Shown here: in pieces, positions 20,587-31,132 of the stretch
How the letters are laid out: every line of letters starts with the position of its first letter
How positions within the stretch are numbered: the first letter of the stretch is position 1
DNA from: Pseudoduganella albidiflava
Lineage (GTDB): Bacteria; Pseudomonadota; Gammaproteobacteria; Burkholderiales; Burkholderiaceae_D
Direction: 5' to 3'
NCBI RefSeq assembly: GCF_004322755.1
Contig: NZ_CP036401.1
Coordinates: 5,704,001-5,768,000, forward strand
Length of the DNA: 64,000 nt
Position numbers and translations under genes: made by a program
Notes under the pieces: generated by a model
What the model was told of the DNA's origin: nothing
Database searches by the model: none
What the model saw: the letters and a program-made list of their open reading frames with translations, nothing else

Positions 20587-21794
20587 GTTCGCCCGCCCCG
20601 CATCAGCACGCGGTTCTCGTAGTCGATCCGCAGCAGGATCGCCAGGCCGAGGCAGTTCACGAGCACGCCCGTGCCGCCGTAGCTCATCAGCGGCAAGGTC
20701 AATCCCTTGGTGGGCAGCAGCCCGAGGTTCACGCCCATATTGATGAATGTCTGAATGCCGATCCAGATGCCGATGCCCTTGGCGACCAGGCCCGCGAAGG
20801 TCTGGTCGATGGCGATCGCCTGGCGGCCGATCTCGAAAGCGCGTTTAACGATCCAGTAGAACATTCCGATGACAGCGAGCACGCCGATCAGGCCCAGTTC
20901 CTCGCCGATCACGGCCAGCAGGAAGTCGGTATGCGCCTCCGGCAGGTAATGCAGCTTCTCCACGCTGCCGCCCAGGCCCACGCCGAAGATCTCGCCGCGG
21001 CCGAAAGCGATCAGCGAGTGGGTCAGCTGGTAGCCCTTGTCCAGCGCATTGGCTTCGTCCCACGGGTTCAGGTAGGCGAAGAAGCGCTCGCGCCGGAATT
21101 TCGACAGCGCGATGATCGATACGAACACCGTCACCAGCATGCCGGCGATGCCGCCGAACCAGACCGCGTTCACGCCGCCCAGGAACAGGATGCCCATCGC
21201 GATGCAGACGATCACGCCGAACGCGCCCAGGTCGGGTTCGAGCAGCAGCAGCAGGCCGACCACGCTGACCGCCAGGGCCATCGGCAGGAAACCCTTGGTC
21301 AGCTTGTGCATGTATTCCTGCTTGCGCACCGTGTAGTCGGCCGCGTACAGCACGATGAACAGCTTCATCAGCTCGGAAGGCTGCAGGTTGTAGATCTTCA
21401 GGGACAGCCAGCGCCGGCCGCCGTTGACCACCACGCCCACGCCGGGGATCAGCACCAGCAGCAACAGGAACATGGTGCCGAGGAACAGGTAGGGTGCCCA
21501 GCGCTGCCAGGTGGCGATCGGAATGCGGAACGCCACCAGCGCCACCATGCCGGAGATGGCGATGAAGGTGGCCTGGCGCGTCAGGAAGTACGAGTTCTTG
21601 TACGCCGCGTACTTCGGCGAATCGGGCAGCGCGATCGACGCGGAATACACCATGACCATGCCGAGCAGCAGCAGCAGGATGATCACCCACAGCAGCGGCT
21701 TGTCGTACTCCATCATGCGCGACTGGCGCGCGCGGATATCGATCGGCGTGACCGATCCGCCTCCGGAGAACTTGAATGGCAGCTGGAAGGCCAT
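20583..21794 (-). CDS. ftsW: SEDS peptidoglycan polymerase FtsW
   Basis: FtsW (403 aa) is the septal glycosyltransferase paired with FtsI. About ten membrane segments; the SEDS motifs [26 protein letters not shown] (catalytic Asp in the large loop), and the C-terminal [13 protein letters not shown] are clear. A ~35-residue polar N-terminus precedes the first membrane segment. One-base overlap with murD (TGATG) and four-base overlap with murG. Confidence 0.97.
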   Translation of the reverse strand: MAFQLPFKFSGGGSVTPIDIRARQSRMMEYDKPLLWVIILLLLLGMVMVYSASIALPDSPKYAAYKNSYFLTRQATFIAISGMVALVAFRIPIATWQRWAPYLFLGTMFLLLLVLIPGVGVVVNGGRRWLSLKIYNLQPSELMKLFIVLYAADYTVRKQEYMHKLTKGFLPMALAVSVVGLLLLLEPDLGAFGVIVCIAMGILFLGGVNAVWFGGIAGMLVTVFVSIIALSKFRRERFFAYLNPWDEANALDKGYQLTHSLIAFGRGEIFGVGLGGSVEKLHYLPEAHTDFLLAVIGEELGLIGVLAVIGMFYWIVKRAFEIGRQAIAIDQTFAGLVAKGIGIWIGIQTFINMGVNLGLLPTKGLTLPLMSYGGTGVLVNCLGLAILLRIDYENRVLMRGGRT

Positions 21795-23335
21795 CAGATC
21801 TCCTGTCCCGCATCGAGCGCGATCTCGCGCACGGTGTCGATGAACACCTGGGCGCGGTGCGCGTAGTTCTTGAACATGTCCAGGCTGGCGCAGGCGGGCG
21901 ACAGCAGCACGGCATCACCGCTGAGCGCCATGCGCGCGGCGGCCATGGTCGCCTCTTCCAGCGTGGCGAAATCGTGCAGCGGCACGCCGCTGCCGGCCAG
22001 CGCGGCGCGGATGCCCGGCGCATCGCGGCCGATCAGCACCACGGCGCGCACGTAGCGCGACACCGGTCCGGCCAGCGGATCGAATTCCTGGCCCTTGCCG
22101 TCGCCGCCGGCGACCAGCACGATGCGCTGGCTGTCGCCGCCGAAGCTCTTGCCCAGGCCATCGATGGCGGCCACGGTGGCGCCCACGTTGGTGCCCTTGC
22201 TGTCGTCGTAGAACTCGACGCCGTTGATCGCCGCGACCAGTTCCACGCGGTGCGGCTGGCCCTTGTAGTCGCGCAGGCCGTGCAGCAGCGGTGCGAACGG
22301 CAGGCCGATCGCGCGGCACAGCGCCAGCGCGGCCAGCGCGTTGGTCGCGTTGTGCGTGCCGCGGATCTGCAGCGCGTCGGCCGGCATCAGCTTCTTCACG
22401 CCAGTCTCGATGGCGGGCGCCGGCTCGTTCTTGCGGCGTTTCTTCGCCGGTTCGGCATCGTCGAGCGGCTCGGCCGCCGCCAGCCACCACACGCCCCGTT
22501 CGTTGACGAGGCCGAAGCTGTCCGGCGTGCCCGGCGCGTCAGTGCCGAAGGTGGCATTGCCGCCGAGCGGATTGGCCATGCGCATCGTCCAGGCATCGTC
22601 GCGATTGAGCACGCGCACGGTCTGCGCGCCGAAGATGCGCGCCTTGTCGGCCGCATAGGCTTCCATGCTGCCGTGCCAGTCCAGGTGATCCTGGGTCAGG
22701 TTCAGTACCGTGGCGGCATCGGCCTGCAGCGAATACGTGGTGTGCAGCTGGAAGCTGGACAGTTCCAGCACCCAGGCCTGCGGCAGTGCAGCCATCGGCT
22801 CTGCATCCGTCGGCCCGGCGTCCGCCGGCGCGGCATCCATCGCCTCGCGCAGCACGTCCAGTGCGGCCGGGCTGATGTTGCCGGCCACTTTCACCGACAG
22901 GCCGGCGCGCTCGCACAGCTGGCCGGTGATCGTGGTGACGGTGGTCTTGCCGTTGGTGCCGGTGATCGCGATGACCTTCGGCGCATAGGCGCGCTCGGTC
23001 TTCAGCCAGGCCAGCGCCTGGGCGAAGAGTTCGATCTCGCCCCAGACCGGGATGTTCTTTTCCTGCGCGGCCGGCAGCAGGCCGGCCAGCTCGCGGTTCG
23101 GCGCCAGCCCGGGGCTGACGGCGACGAAGTCCACGCCGTCGAGCAGCGCGGCGTTGAACGGGCCGGCGATGAACTGCGTGCCCGGCACCGCTTCGCGCAG
23201 CGCCGGCAGGCGATCCGGCACGGCGCGCGTATCGGCCACGCGCAGCAGCGCGCCGCAGCGGGCGAGCCACTGCGCCATGGCCAGGCCCGATTCGCCAAGG
23301 CCCAGCACCAGCGCGATTTTGCCGTTATAGATCAT
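21794..23335 (-). CDS. murD: UDP-N-acetylmuramoylalanine--D-glutamate ligase, with two extra segments
   Basis: MurD (513 aa) adds D-Glu. The ATP loop [12 protein letters not shown] is at residues 124-135, [14 protein letters not shown] at 211-224, and the C-terminal [20 protein letters not shown] is intact. It is about 70 residues longer than E. coli MurD. Two low-complexity insertions explain this: an Ala/Asp/Pro/Glu stretch at residues 166-186 and a charged stretch with KKRRK at 288-318. Both probably form surface loops. Nothing suggests loss of function. Confidence 0.97.
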   Translation of the reverse strand: MIYNGKIALVLGLGESGLAMAQWLARCGALLRVADTRAVPDRLPALREAVPGTQFIAGPFNAALLDGVDFVAVSPGLAPNRELAGLLPAAQEKNIPVWGEIELFAQALAWLKTERAYAPKVIAITGTNGKTTVTTITGQLCERAGLSVKVAGNISPAALDVLREAMDAAPADAGPTDAEPMAALPQAWVLELSSFQLHTTYSLQADAATVLNLTQDHLDWHGSMEAYAADKARIFGAQTVRVLNRDDAWTMRMANPLGGNATFGTDAPGTPDSFGLVNERGVWWLAAAEPLDDAEPAKKRRKNEPAPAIETGVKKLMPADALQIRGTHNATNALAALALCRAIGLPFAPLLHGLRDYKGQPHRVELVAAINGVEFYDDSKGTNVGATVAAIDGLGKSFGGDSQRIVLVAGGDGKGQEFDPLAGPVSRYVRAVVLIGRDAPGIRAALAGSGVPLHDFATLEEATMAAARMALSGDAVLLSPACASLDMFKNYAHRAQVFIDTVREIALDAGQEI

Positions 23336-23373
23336 CGTGTTCTACCGTTCTTCCTGCCATTGATTACCGTTGA

Positions 23374-24543
23374 TTACCGCAGCTTGAGCGTGGAAAGGCC
23401 CACCAGCACCAGCATCATCGTGACGATCCAGAAGCGCACCACGACCTGGGTTTCCTTCCAGCCCTTCTGCTCGAAATGGTGGTGCAGCGGCGCCATCAGG
23501 AATACCCGGCGGCCCTGTCCATAACGCTTTTTCGTGTACTTGAACCAGCCCACCTGGATGATCACGGAGACCGTTTCGGCGACGAAGATGCCGCCCATAA
23601 TGAACAGCACGATTTCCTGGCGCACGATGACGGCGATGGTGCCCAGCGCGCCGCCCAGCGCCAGTGCGCCGACGTCGCCCATGAACACTTGCGCGGGGTG
23701 CGTGTTATACCAGAGGAAGGCCAGGCCGGCGCCGGCCATCGCGCCGACGAAGATGATCAACTCGCCCGCGCCGGGGATGTGCGGGATGAACAGGTATTTC
23801 GAATAGGTGGCGCTGCCGGTGAGGTAGGCGAACAGGCCCAGGGCGGAACCGACCATCACGGTCGGCATGATGGCCAGACCATCCAGGCCATCGGTGAAGT
23901 TGACGGCGTTCGACGAACCCACGATCACGCAATAGGTCAGCGCGATGAAGCCCCACACGCCCAGCGGATAGCTGATGGTCTTGAAGAACGGCACGATCAG
24001 GTCGGCCTTCGGCGGCAGGTCCATCGAGAAGCCCGACTGCACCCACTGGAAGAACAGCTTGAACACTTCGGCCGGCGTGGGCGCCGACACGGAGAATGCC
24101 AGGTACAGCGCGGCGGCCACGCCCACCAGCGATTGCCAGAAATATTTTTCGGCCGAGCGCATGCCTTCCGGGTCTTGCCTTACGACTTTCCTGTAGTCGT
24201 CCACCCAGCCCACGGCGCCGAAGCCCAGCGTGACCACGATCACCGGCCAGATCAGCCGGTTCGACCAGTCGCACCACAGCAGGGTGGAAACGCCGATCGC
24301 GATCAGGATCAGCACACCGCCCATCGTCGGCGTGCCATGTTTTTTCAGGTGCGTCTGCGGACCGTCGGTGCGCACGGCCTGGCCATACTTCATGGCGGTG
24401 AGCTTGCGGATGACGGCGGGGCCGGCGACGAGGCCGATCACCAGCGCCGTGATCGTGGCGAACACGGCGCGGAAAGTAATGAAGTTAAAGACGCGGAAGG
24501 CGCCGATATCGTCCTGCAGGTACTGTGCGAGCCAAAGCAGCAT
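23374..24543 (-). CDS. mraY: Phospho-N-acetylmuramoyl-pentapeptide transferase
   Basis: MraY (389 aa) transfers phospho-MurNAc-pentapeptide to undecaprenyl phosphate, forming lipid I. About ten membrane segments; [23 protein letters not shown] (aspartate-rich catalytic loop), [16 protein letters not shown] and the histidine motif [13 protein letters not shown] are present. It begins 2 bp after murF. Confidence 0.98.
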   Translation of the reverse strand: MLLWLAQYLQDDIGAFRVFNFITFRAVFATITALVIGLVAGPAVIRKLTAMKYGQAVRTDGPQTHLKKHGTPTMGGVLILIAIGVSTLLWCDWSNRLIWPVIVVTLGFGAVGWVDDYRKVVRQDPEGMRSAEKYFWQSLVGVAAALYLAFSVSAPTPAEVFKLFFQWVQSGFSMDLPPKADLIVPFFKTISYPLGVWGFIALTYCVIVGSSNAVNFTDGLDGLAIMPTVMVGSALGLFAYLTGSATYSKYLFIPHIPGAGELIIFVGAMAGAGLAFLWYNTHPAQVFMGDVGALALGGALGTIAVIVRQEIVLFIMGGIFVAETVSVIIQVGWFKYTKKRYGQGRRVFLMAPLHHHFEQKGWKETQVVVRFWIVTMMLVLVGLSTLKLR

Positions 24544-24545
24544 GA

Positions 24546-25967
24546 TCAGTGGGTTTCCTTGTTAGCTTGTTGCGATCCAATCAAATGCTGCACGACCCGC
24601 TCCATCTTCATGAAACGGGAGCCCTTGATCAACACCGTGGTGTCCGGCGTCACTGCCGCGTCGACTGCCGCGAGCAATGCGTCGAACTGTTCGAAATGAC
24701 GGACATTCGTCGAACCTGAACCCGCACCTGCATCCTGCATGTGCCGGGCCAGCGTTCCCGTCACGAGCACCTGTTCGATGCCCTTCTGTGCCGCGTAGGC
24801 GGCGATCTCTTCGTGGAATTCCTTCCCCTTGGTGCCCACTTCGCCCATGTCGCCCAGCACCAGCACGCGCGGCGCCGGGCTGCCCGCCAGCACGTCGATC
24901 GCAGCGCGCACCGAATCCGGGTTCGCGTTGTACGTATCGTCGATGACGACGGCGCCCTTGGCGGCCTGCTTGCGCTGCAGCCGGCCACTGACCGGCGCGA
25001 AGGTGTCCAGCCCCGCCTTGACGCGGTCGAACGAAATGCCGGCTGCCGCCGTGCAGGCGATGGCGGCCAGCGCGTTGCGCACGTTGTGCTCGCCGGCTGC
25101 CTGCAGGGCGACATAGAACTGGACCAGTTCACCATCGCTGCAGCGGATCGACACGAACATCTGGTTGCCGAAATCGGCCGGGCGGAACGTGCAGCTCACA
25201 TCGGCCTCCTTGGTCAGGCCGAAGGTGATCGTGCGGCGGCTGCCGGCGAGCTCGCGCCAGATGGGCGTGAATTCGTCGTGCGACGGGAACACCGCCGTAC
25301 CGTCGCCTGGCAGGGCGGCCAGCACGGAACCGTTCTCGCGCGCCACGGCTTCCACCGTGTGCATGAATTCCTGGTGCTCGCGCTGGGCATTGTTCACCAG
25401 GGCGATGGTCGGCATGGCGATGCGGGCCAGCCGGCCGATCTCGCCCGGGTGGTTCATGCCCAGTTCGATCACGGCGGAGGAATGGTGCGGCGCCAGGCGG
25501 AACAGCGTGAGCGGCACGCCGATCTCGTTGTTGAGGTTTCCGCGCGTCGCCAGCCGGTCTTCCTCGCCATGGGCGGCGGCCAGGATGGCGGCGATCATTT
25601 CCTTGACCGTCGTCTTGCCGTTGCTGCCGGTGACACCGATCACGGGCAGGTCGAACTGGCTGCGCCACCAGCGGCCGATCTGGCCAAGCGCGGCCAGCGT
25701 GTCCCGCACGAGGATGACGGGCAGCGCCTCCGGCGCGGTCCAGCCATCGGGCAGCCGTTCAACCACGACGGCGGCCGCTTTCTGCGCCACTTGCGTCAGG
25801 AAGTCGTGCGCATCGAAGTTCTCGCCGCGCAGCGCGACGAACAGGGCGCCCGGCGCCACGGTGCGGCTGTCGGTCGACACGCCATCGAAGGCCGTGCCCG
25901 TGGAGGCTTCGCCAACGAGGCGCGCGCCATCCAGCGCAGCCAGGATCTGGTCCAGCGTGGCGCGCAT
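24546..25967 (-). CDS. murF: UDP-MurNAc-tripeptide--D-Ala-D-Ala ligase
   Basis: MurF (473 aa) adds the D-Ala-D-Ala dipeptide. The ATP loop [14 protein letters not shown], the [10 protein letters not shown] and [11 protein letters not shown] motifs, the [15 protein letters not shown] signature and the C-terminal [15 protein letters not shown] are seen. The start overlaps the murE stop by one base. Confidence 0.97.
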   Translation of the reverse strand: MRATLDQILAALDGARLVGEASTGTAFDGVSTDSRTVAPGALFVALRGENFDAHDFLTQVAQKAAAVVVERLPDGWTAPEALPVILVRDTLAALGQIGRWWRSQFDLPVIGVTGSNGKTTVKEMIAAILAAAHGEEDRLATRGNLNNEIGVPLTLFRLAPHHSSAVIELGMNHPGEIGRLARIAMPTIALVNNAQREHQEFMHTVEAVARENGSVLAALPGDGTAVFPSHDEFTPIWRELAGSRRTITFGLTKEADVSCTFRPADFGNQMFVSIRCSDGELVQFYVALQAAGEHNVRNALAAIACTAAAGISFDRVKAGLDTFAPVSGRLQRKQAAKGAVVIDDTYNANPDSVRAAIDVLAGSPAPRVLVLGDMGEVGTKGKEFHEEIAAYAAQKGIEQVLVTGTLARHMQDAGAGSGSTNVRHFEQFDALLAAVDAAVTPDTTVLIKGSRFMKMERVVQHLIGSQQANKETH

Positions 25968-27532
25968 CAGTTCGTCCTCATCATCGTCAGTCGGGCGGTC
26001 AGTGCCAGCTGGGCATGCTCGGCATCGGAGAACGGCAGTTTCTTGCCCTTGATTTCCTGGTAGGGTTCATGGCCCTTGCCGGCCACCAGGATCACGTCGT
26101 TCCTGGCCGCGTGCTTGACGGCGGAAAGGATCGCGGCCGCGCGGTCCTCGATGGCCTGCGCGGGACGGGTGGCATCCATGCCGGCCACGATCTGCGCGAT
26201 GATCGCGTGCGGATCTTCGCTGCGCGGGTTATCGCTGGTGACCAGCACATGGTCCGCCGCCTGCGCGATGCGGCCCATCTGCGGGCGCTTGCCCGGGTCG
26301 CGGTCGCCGCCGCAGCCGAACACGCACCACAGCTGGCCGCCGCGGTCCGCCGCCACGGGACGCAGCGCTTCCAGGGTTTTTTCCAGCGCGTCGGGCGTGT
26401 GCGCGTAGTCGATGACGACCATCGGCGCATCGTTGCCGCCGACCAGCTGCATGCGGCCCGGCGCCGGCGTCAATGCCTCGATCGCCTCGACGGCAGCGCG
26501 CAGCGGCAGGCCCTTCGCCAGCAGCGCGCCCAGCACGCCGAGCGCGTTGCTGACGTTGAACGCGCCCACCAGCCGGGTCTTCACTTGCGCGGCGCCATAA
26601 GGCGACTCGAGGTGGAACTCGGTGCCGGCGCTGCGGCTCCTGACCTGGCTGGCGCGCAGCACGGCAATCCCGGCCAACTGCGCAGGCAGTGCAGCCATCT
26701 CGGCTTCGCCCTTGAGCGTATAGCCGATCACCTGGGCATCCTTCACCTGCGACGCCATGCGCACGCCGGCCGGATCGTCCAGGTTGATGACGGCGGTCTT
26801 CAGGCCGGGCCAGGCGAACAGCTTCTGCTTGGCCGCTTCATAGGCTTCCATCGAGCCGTGGAAATCCAGGTGGTCGCGCGTCAGGTTGGTGAACAGCGCC
26901 ACGTCGAAATGCATGCCCGCCACGCGGCCCTGTTCGAGGCCGATCGACGACACCTCGATGGCCAGCGCGCGGGCGCCGGCGGCGCGGCACTCGTCCAGCG
27001 TGCGGGCCAGCAGTACCTGGTCCGGCGTGGTGTAGCCGGTGGCCGCGAATTCGGCTTCGCCGCGGCCATTGCCCTGGCCGTGGAACAGGCCGACACCCAG
27101 CGTGCCGATGACGGCGGCGGTTTCGCCGGCGCGCGAGAGCGCATGGCCCAGCCACACGGCCGACGAGGTCTTGCCATTGGTGCCGGTGATGCCGACGGTG
27201 AACATGCCGGCGTCCGGCATGCCGTACACGGCATGCGCGATCGGACCGGCGCGCAGTTTCAGGTCCGCCACCGGCAGGCTGGCCACGCGCCATTCCGGGT
27301 TCCAGGCGAATCCGGCCGGGTCGTACAGCACGGCCGCGGCGCCCTGTTCGATGGCCCGTCCTATATAGGTACGGCCGTCGCCGGCATCGCCGGCGCTGTT
27401 GTTCGGATAGGCGAAGAATACGTCGCCCGGTGCGATGCGGCGCGAGTCGGAGGTCAGCTGGCCGTCTGGTGCGGCCTGCCTGATCCAGTCGCCGATCTGT
27501 TGGATGTCGTCGTTGTTATTCATGTTCGTCAT
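25967..27532 (-). CDS. murE: UDP-MurNAc-L-Ala-D-Glu--meso-DAP ligase
   Basis: MurE (521 aa) adds the third residue of the stem peptide. ATP loop [27 protein letters not shown], and the substrate motif SDNPRSEDP: the DNPR form selects meso-diaminopimelate, as expected for a Gram-negative wall. The ATG at 27532 overlaps the ftsI stop by one base (TAATG). A longer in-frame reading runs into ftsI and is not the gene. Confidence 0.97.
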   Translation of the reverse strand: MTNMNNNDDIQQIGDWIRQAAPDGQLTSDSRRIAPGDVFFAYPNNSAGDAGDGRTYIGRAIEQGAAAVLYDPAGFAWNPEWRVASLPVADLKLRAGPIAHAVYGMPDAGMFTVGITGTNGKTSSAVWLGHALSRAGETAAVIGTLGVGLFHGQGNGRGEAEFAATGYTTPDQVLLARTLDECRAAGARALAIEVSSIGLEQGRVAGMHFDVALFTNLTRDHLDFHGSMEAYEAAKQKLFAWPGLKTAVINLDDPAGVRMASQVKDAQVIGYTLKGEAEMAALPAQLAGIAVLRASQVRSRSAGTEFHLESPYGAAQVKTRLVGAFNVSNALGVLGALLAKGLPLRAAVEAIEALTPAPGRMQLVGGNDAPMVVIDYAHTPDALEKTLEALRPVAADRGGQLWCVFGCGGDRDPGKRPQMGRIAQAADHVLVTSDNPRSEDPHAIIAQIVAGMDATRPAQAIEDRAAAILSAVKHAARNDVILVAGKGHEPYQEIKGKKLPFSDAEHAQLALTARLTMMRTN

Positions 27533-29310
27533 TACATGGCCTCCCCTTCGTTGCTCGCCGGAGCCACGATTTCCGTCACGGTGGAATCGGGAGGCACGTT
27601 CATGGCGCGCAGCGCGTTTTCCGCGACCTTGGCAAACGTCGGCGCCGCCACCTGGCCGCCGAAACGGCCGCCCTGGGTCGGCTCGTCGATCATCACGGCG
27701 ATCACGAAGCGCGGCGCCGACAGCGGCACGATGCCCACGAAGGAGCCGATGTACTTGCGCGGAATCGGGTAGCGGCCGTTTTCCACCTTGTAGGCGGTGC
27801 CTGTCTTGCCGCCCACGCGGTAGCCGGGGATCTGGGCCTGCTTGGCCGTGCCGTCCTTGCCGGTGACGACCATCTCGAGCATCTCGCGCATCTGGCGCGC
27901 CGTCTGCGGCTTGATGATCTGCTGGCCCTGCGGCAGGTCGTGGCTTTTCTGGAAGGTGAGCGGAATCAGGTCGCCATCGCGGGCGAACATCAGGTACGAG
28001 CGGGCCAGCTGGATCAGCGACACCGAGATGCCGTTCCCGTAGCTCATCGTGGCCTGCTCGATCGGCCGCCAGTTCTTGTAGGGACGCACGCGGCCGGCAA
28101 CGGCGCCGGGGAAACCCCACTTCGGCTGCTGGCCGAAGCCGACCTTGGTGAACATTTCCCACATATCCTGCGGTGGCATCGACAGCGCGATCTTCGAGGT
28201 ACCGATGTTGGACGACATCTCCATCACCTGCTGCACGCTGATCACGTGGTGCGGCTTGGTATCGCTGATGGTGCGGTCCTTGATGGTGAGGCGGCCGTTG
28301 CCGGTGTCGATGCTGGTGTACGGCGTGACCACGCCCTTGTCCAGCGCCAGCGCCACGGTGATCGCCTTCAGCGTGGAACCCGGTTCGAACGAGTCCGTCA
28401 TCACGCGGTTGCGCAACTGCGCGCCGGTCAGCTTGCGGCGGTCGTTCGGGTCGTAGCTGGGATAGTTCGCCAGCGCCAGCACTTCGCCGGTGTGCACGTC
28501 CAGCACCACGGCAGCGCCGGCCTTGGCGGCGAATTTCTCGACAGCCGCCTTCAGCTGCGTGAAGGCGATGTACTGGATCTTCGAATCGACCGACAGCACC
28601 AGGTCCTTGCCGTCGTGCGGTTCGTGCTTGGCGCCGATATCCTCGACGATGTGGCCCAGGCGGTCCTTGATCACGCGGCGCGTGCCGGGCTGGCCCACCA
28701 GCGTTTTCTGGTGCGCCAGCTCCATCGATTCCTGGCCCACGTCTTCCACGTTGGTGAAGCCCACCACGTGGGTCATCACTTCACCTTGCGGGTAGAAGCG
28801 CTTGTATTCCTTGCGCGTGTCGATGCCGTCGATCTTCAGCTTGGCGATCCGGTCGGCCACGTCCTGCTCGACCTGCCGCTTCAGGTAAACAAAGTTGCGG
28901 TCCGAATCGAGCTTCTTGCGCAACTCGGCCTCGCTCATGTCGAGCAGGCTGGCCAGCGCGCGGATCTTTTCCGGCGGCGCCAGCAGCACGTCGTCCGGGA
29001 TTGCCCAGATGGCCTTGACGGGCACCGACGATGCCAGCACCTGGCCATTGCGGTCCATGATCTTGCCGCGCGTGGCCGGCAGTTCGATCGTGCGCGCGTA
29101 GCGGATCTCGCCCTGCTTCTGCAGGAACTGGGTGGACAGGCCCTGCAGCCACAGCGCGCGCACCGCCAGCGCGGCGAACGCGGCGAACAGCACGAACAGC
29201 ACCACGCGCGAGCGCCAGGTGGGCAGGCGCACCGCCAGCACGGGGCTCTTGGAGAACGACACGCCTTTCGAGGCGGCCACGCGGGAGCTTGCGGCGTTGG
29301 GACGGCTCAT
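27532..29310 (-). CDS. ftsI: Division transpeptidase FtsI (PBP3)
   Basis: FtsI (592 aa) is the septal class B penicillin-binding protein. A cytoplasmic tail, one membrane helix (~35-52), the pedestal domain (from ATRGKIMDRNGQVLA), and the transpeptidase with Ser312-x-x-Lys315 (EPGSTLK), Ser366-Ser-Asn368 and Lys502-Thr-Gly-Thr505 (GGKTGT). The start was placed at MSRPNAASS, which overlaps the ftsL stop as ATGA; a longer frame upstream is the ftsL region. It works with FtsW. Confidence 0.98.
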   Translation of the reverse strand: MSRPNAASSRVAASKGVSFSKSPVLAVRLPTWRSRVVLFVLFAAFAALAVRALWLQGLSTQFLQKQGEIRYARTIELPATRGKIMDRNGQVLASSVPVKAIWAIPDDVLLAPPEKIRALASLLDMSEAELRKKLDSDRNFVYLKRQVEQDVADRIAKLKIDGIDTRKEYKRFYPQGEVMTHVVGFTNVEDVGQESMELAHQKTLVGQPGTRRVIKDRLGHIVEDIGAKHEPHDGKDLVLSVDSKIQYIAFTQLKAAVEKFAAKAGAAVVLDVHTGEVLALANYPSYDPNDRRKLTGAQLRNRVMTDSFEPGSTLKAITVALALDKGVVTPYTSIDTGNGRLTIKDRTISDTKPHHVISVQQVMEMSSNIGTSKIALSMPPQDMWEMFTKVGFGQQPKWGFPGAVAGRVRPYKNWRPIEQATMSYGNGISVSLIQLARSYLMFARDGDLIPLTFQKSHDLPQGQQIIKPQTARQMREMLEMVVTGKDGTAKQAQIPGYRVGGKTGTAYKVENGRYPIPRKYIGSFVGIVPLSAPRFVIAVMIDEPTQGGRFGGQVAAPTFAKVAENALRAMNVPPDSTVTEIVAPASNEGEAM

Positions 29311-29579
29311 TCCTCGCCCTCCGTCAGGTATTGCGTGCGCGCGGGCGTCAACTGGGTCATGCCCAGGTCGCCGTGCGCGATTTCCTCGATGCGGGCGTGC
29401 TTGCCCAGCGTGGACTGGTCCAGCTGCAGCTGCGCCCATTCGATGTCGAGCTGGCGCGCCTTGGCCTGCGCGCGTTCCAGCTCGATGAACAGATGGCGCG
29501 CCTGGTATTGCGCGTTAACGAGCGACAGCGCGCAGCCCACCAGCAGCGCGGCCAGGACGGCGGCGAGCTTGCCGCTCAT
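29307..29579 (-). CDS. ftsL: Cell division protein FtsL
   Basis: A 90-residue bitopic protein: membrane helix at residues ~5-22 ([17 protein letters not shown]) followed by a coiled coil ([25 protein letters not shown]) and a charged C-terminus. Length and position between rsmH and ftsI identify FtsL despite low sequence conservation. It overlaps both neighbours by four bases. Confidence 0.93.
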   Translation of the reverse strand: MSGKLAAVLAALLVGCALSLVNAQYQARHLFIELERAQAKARQLDIEWAQLQLDQSTLGKHARIEEIAHGDLGMTQLTPARTQYLTEGEE

Positions 29580-30553
29580 GCCGGCCTCTTTTGTTCAGGG
29601 AGACGCACAGGTAAGCGAACTGCGACCCGCATCACCGCCGAGCGGGCGCGCGGGTTCTCGTCCACTTCGCGCGCCGATGGCTTGATCTTGGCGAGCAGCT
29701 TCACTTCCGGCTGCGGCAGGTCGGCGGCGCGGATCGGCAGCCGGCGGTCCGGCTGCGGCACATTGGCGCGCTCGGCAAGGAAACGCTTGACGATGCGGTC
29801 TTCCAGCGAATGGAAGCTGATGACGGCCATGATGCCGCCCGATGCCAGCGCGTCGTAGGCCTGCTTCAATCCTGCCTGGAGGTCCTCAAGCTCTTGATTG
29901 ATGTAAATCCGGATAGCCTGAAAGGTCCTTGTGGCCGGATCCTTGCCCTTCTCCCGGGTTTTGACCGCGCCTGCCACGATGCCGGCAAGCTGTCGTGTGC
30001 TTGAAATTGGTTCGACTGCCCGGCGAGCAACAATCGCCTTTGCAATCTGAAAAGCAAACCGTTCTTCCCCATAATCCCTGATCACCTTTTCAAGAGTCTG
30101 TTCCGATTCCGTGGCCAGCCATTCGGCCGCGGAGATGCCGCGTGTCGTGTCCATCCGCATGTCGAGCGGCCCGTCATTGCGGAATGAAAAGCCGCGCGCG
30201 GCGTCATCGACCTGTGGCGATGAAATACCCAGGTCGAGCAACACGCCGTCGACCTGGCCGATGCCGCGCTCGGCAAATGCGGAAGCCATCGTGGCGAAAC
30301 TGTCGTGCACGATGGTAAAACGCGGATCTTCGATGGTTTGCGCGGTGGCGATCGCCTGCGGATCCTTGTCGAACGCGACCAGGCGCCCGTTCGGGCCCAG
30401 GCGTGACAGCAACAGGCGGCTGTGACCGCCGCGGCCGAAGGTGCCGTCGACGTAGATACCGTCGGCACGCGCGCCGGCAATGGCCAGCGCATCGACCGCT
30501 TCGTCTAACAGCACCGTACGATGCTGGAATTCTGGCACCGCTGTGTTCGTCAT
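29576..30553 (-). CDS. rsmH: 16S rRNA m4C1402 methyltransferase
   Basis: RsmH (325 aa; formerly MraW) methylates N4 of C1402 in 16S rRNA. Visible: N-terminal [18 protein letters not shown]-binding [39 protein letters not shown], and the C-terminal [14 protein letters not shown]. Length is normal for the family. It overlaps ftsL by four bases and follows mraZ by 11 bp. Confidence 0.98.
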   Translation of the reverse strand: MTNTAVPEFQHRTVLLDEAVDALAIAGARADGIYVDGTFGRGGHSRLLLSRLGPNGRLVAFDKDPQAIATAQTIEDPRFTIVHDSFATMASAFAERGIGQVDGVLLDLGISSPQVDDAARGFSFRNDGPLDMRMDTTRGISAAEWLATESEQTLEKVIRDYGEERFAFQIAKAIVARRAVEPISSTRQLAGIVAGAVKTREKGKDPATRTFQAIRIYINQELEDLQAGLKQAYDALASGGIMAVISFHSLEDRIVKRFLAERANVPQPDRRLPIRAADLPQPEVKLLAKIKPSAREVDENPRARSAVMRVAVRLPVRLPEQKRPA

Positions 30554-30564
30554 GTGGCGGGCCT

Positions 30565-30993
30565 TTAGAATGAGAAATCGGACAGCGTGTCCGGCATGCC
30601 GACGTCGATCGTGGCTTGTTCGTTTTCGGCGCGTTTGGCCGGATCCCAGATTTCAAAGTGCGTCAGCATGCCGGACAGGATCACCTCGCGGCCCAGGCCG
30701 ACGGCGGCACGCAGCTCCGGCGCCACCAGAATGCGCCCGGTAGCATCCATTTCCACGTCGCTGGCATTGCCCAGCAAGATGCGCTGCCAGCCACGGGCCG
30801 ACATCGGCCAGGCGGCGATCTGGTCGCGCTTGGCTTCCCAGACGGGGCGCGGATACATCAGCAGGCAGCCGTCCGGGTGCTTGGTCAGCGTGAGGCGACC
30901 TTCGCACTGTATTGACAGTGCGTCACGATGCTTGGCGGGAATGGACATCCTGCCTTTCGCATCGAGAGTGATCGCGGAAGCGCCCTGGAACAC
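30565..30993 (-). CDS. mraZ: Transcriptional regulator MraZ
   Basis: MraZ (142 aa), two AbrB-like SpoVT domains, binds its own promoter and represses the dcw cluster. Both DxK/R-GR loops are seen: [15 protein letters not shown] near the start and [15 protein letters not shown] in the second repeat. The start codon is GTG at 30993 and the reading gives [11 protein letters not shown], the standard N-terminus. Its target boxes lie about 80 bp upstream. Confidence 0.97.
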   Translation of the reverse strand: MFQGASAITLDAKGRMSIPAKHRDALSIQCEGRLTLTKHPDGCLLMYPRPVWEAKRDQIAAWPMSARGWQRILLGNASDVEMDATGRILVAPELRAAVGLGREVILSGMLTHFEIWDPAKRAENEQATIDVGMPDTLSDFSF

Positions 30994-31070
30994 GGCTGTA
31001 CTTTCTCTTCAGAACCTGGTTTGGATAAATCTGTTGTTGGTTTTGGGTGGCGCCGTTTCCGCCCCGCTAT

Positions 31071-31105
31071 CCCACAAAACTGCACTTTTTCACACAGGTG
31101 CCCAC
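31071..31105 (-). promoter_or_regulatory. MraZ operator: four boxes at 10-bp spacing
   Basis: On the minus strand the pentamers GTGGG, GTGTG, GTGCA and GTGGG occur with 5-bp spacers, each 10 bp apart (plus-strand starts 31101, 31091, 31081, 31071). This is the arrangement known for MraZ binding upstream of mraZ. The first box overlaps the -10 element of the promoter. Confidence 0.8.
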
Positions 31106-31132
31106 TTTAAAGGTCGGCACGACAGTGGTCAA
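31104..31132 (-). promoter_or_regulatory. Sigma70 promoter of the dcw cluster
   Basis: On the minus strand TTGACC (31132-31127), a 17-bp spacer, and TAAAGT (31109-31104). It is about 110 bp upstream of the mraZ start codon, and its -10 overlaps the first MraZ box. Confidence 0.8.

Noticed and set aside
17863..20622. Open frame of 919 codons antisense to ddl, murC and murG
   Set aside because: It crosses three well-supported genes and has the same skewed shadow composition; not a protein.
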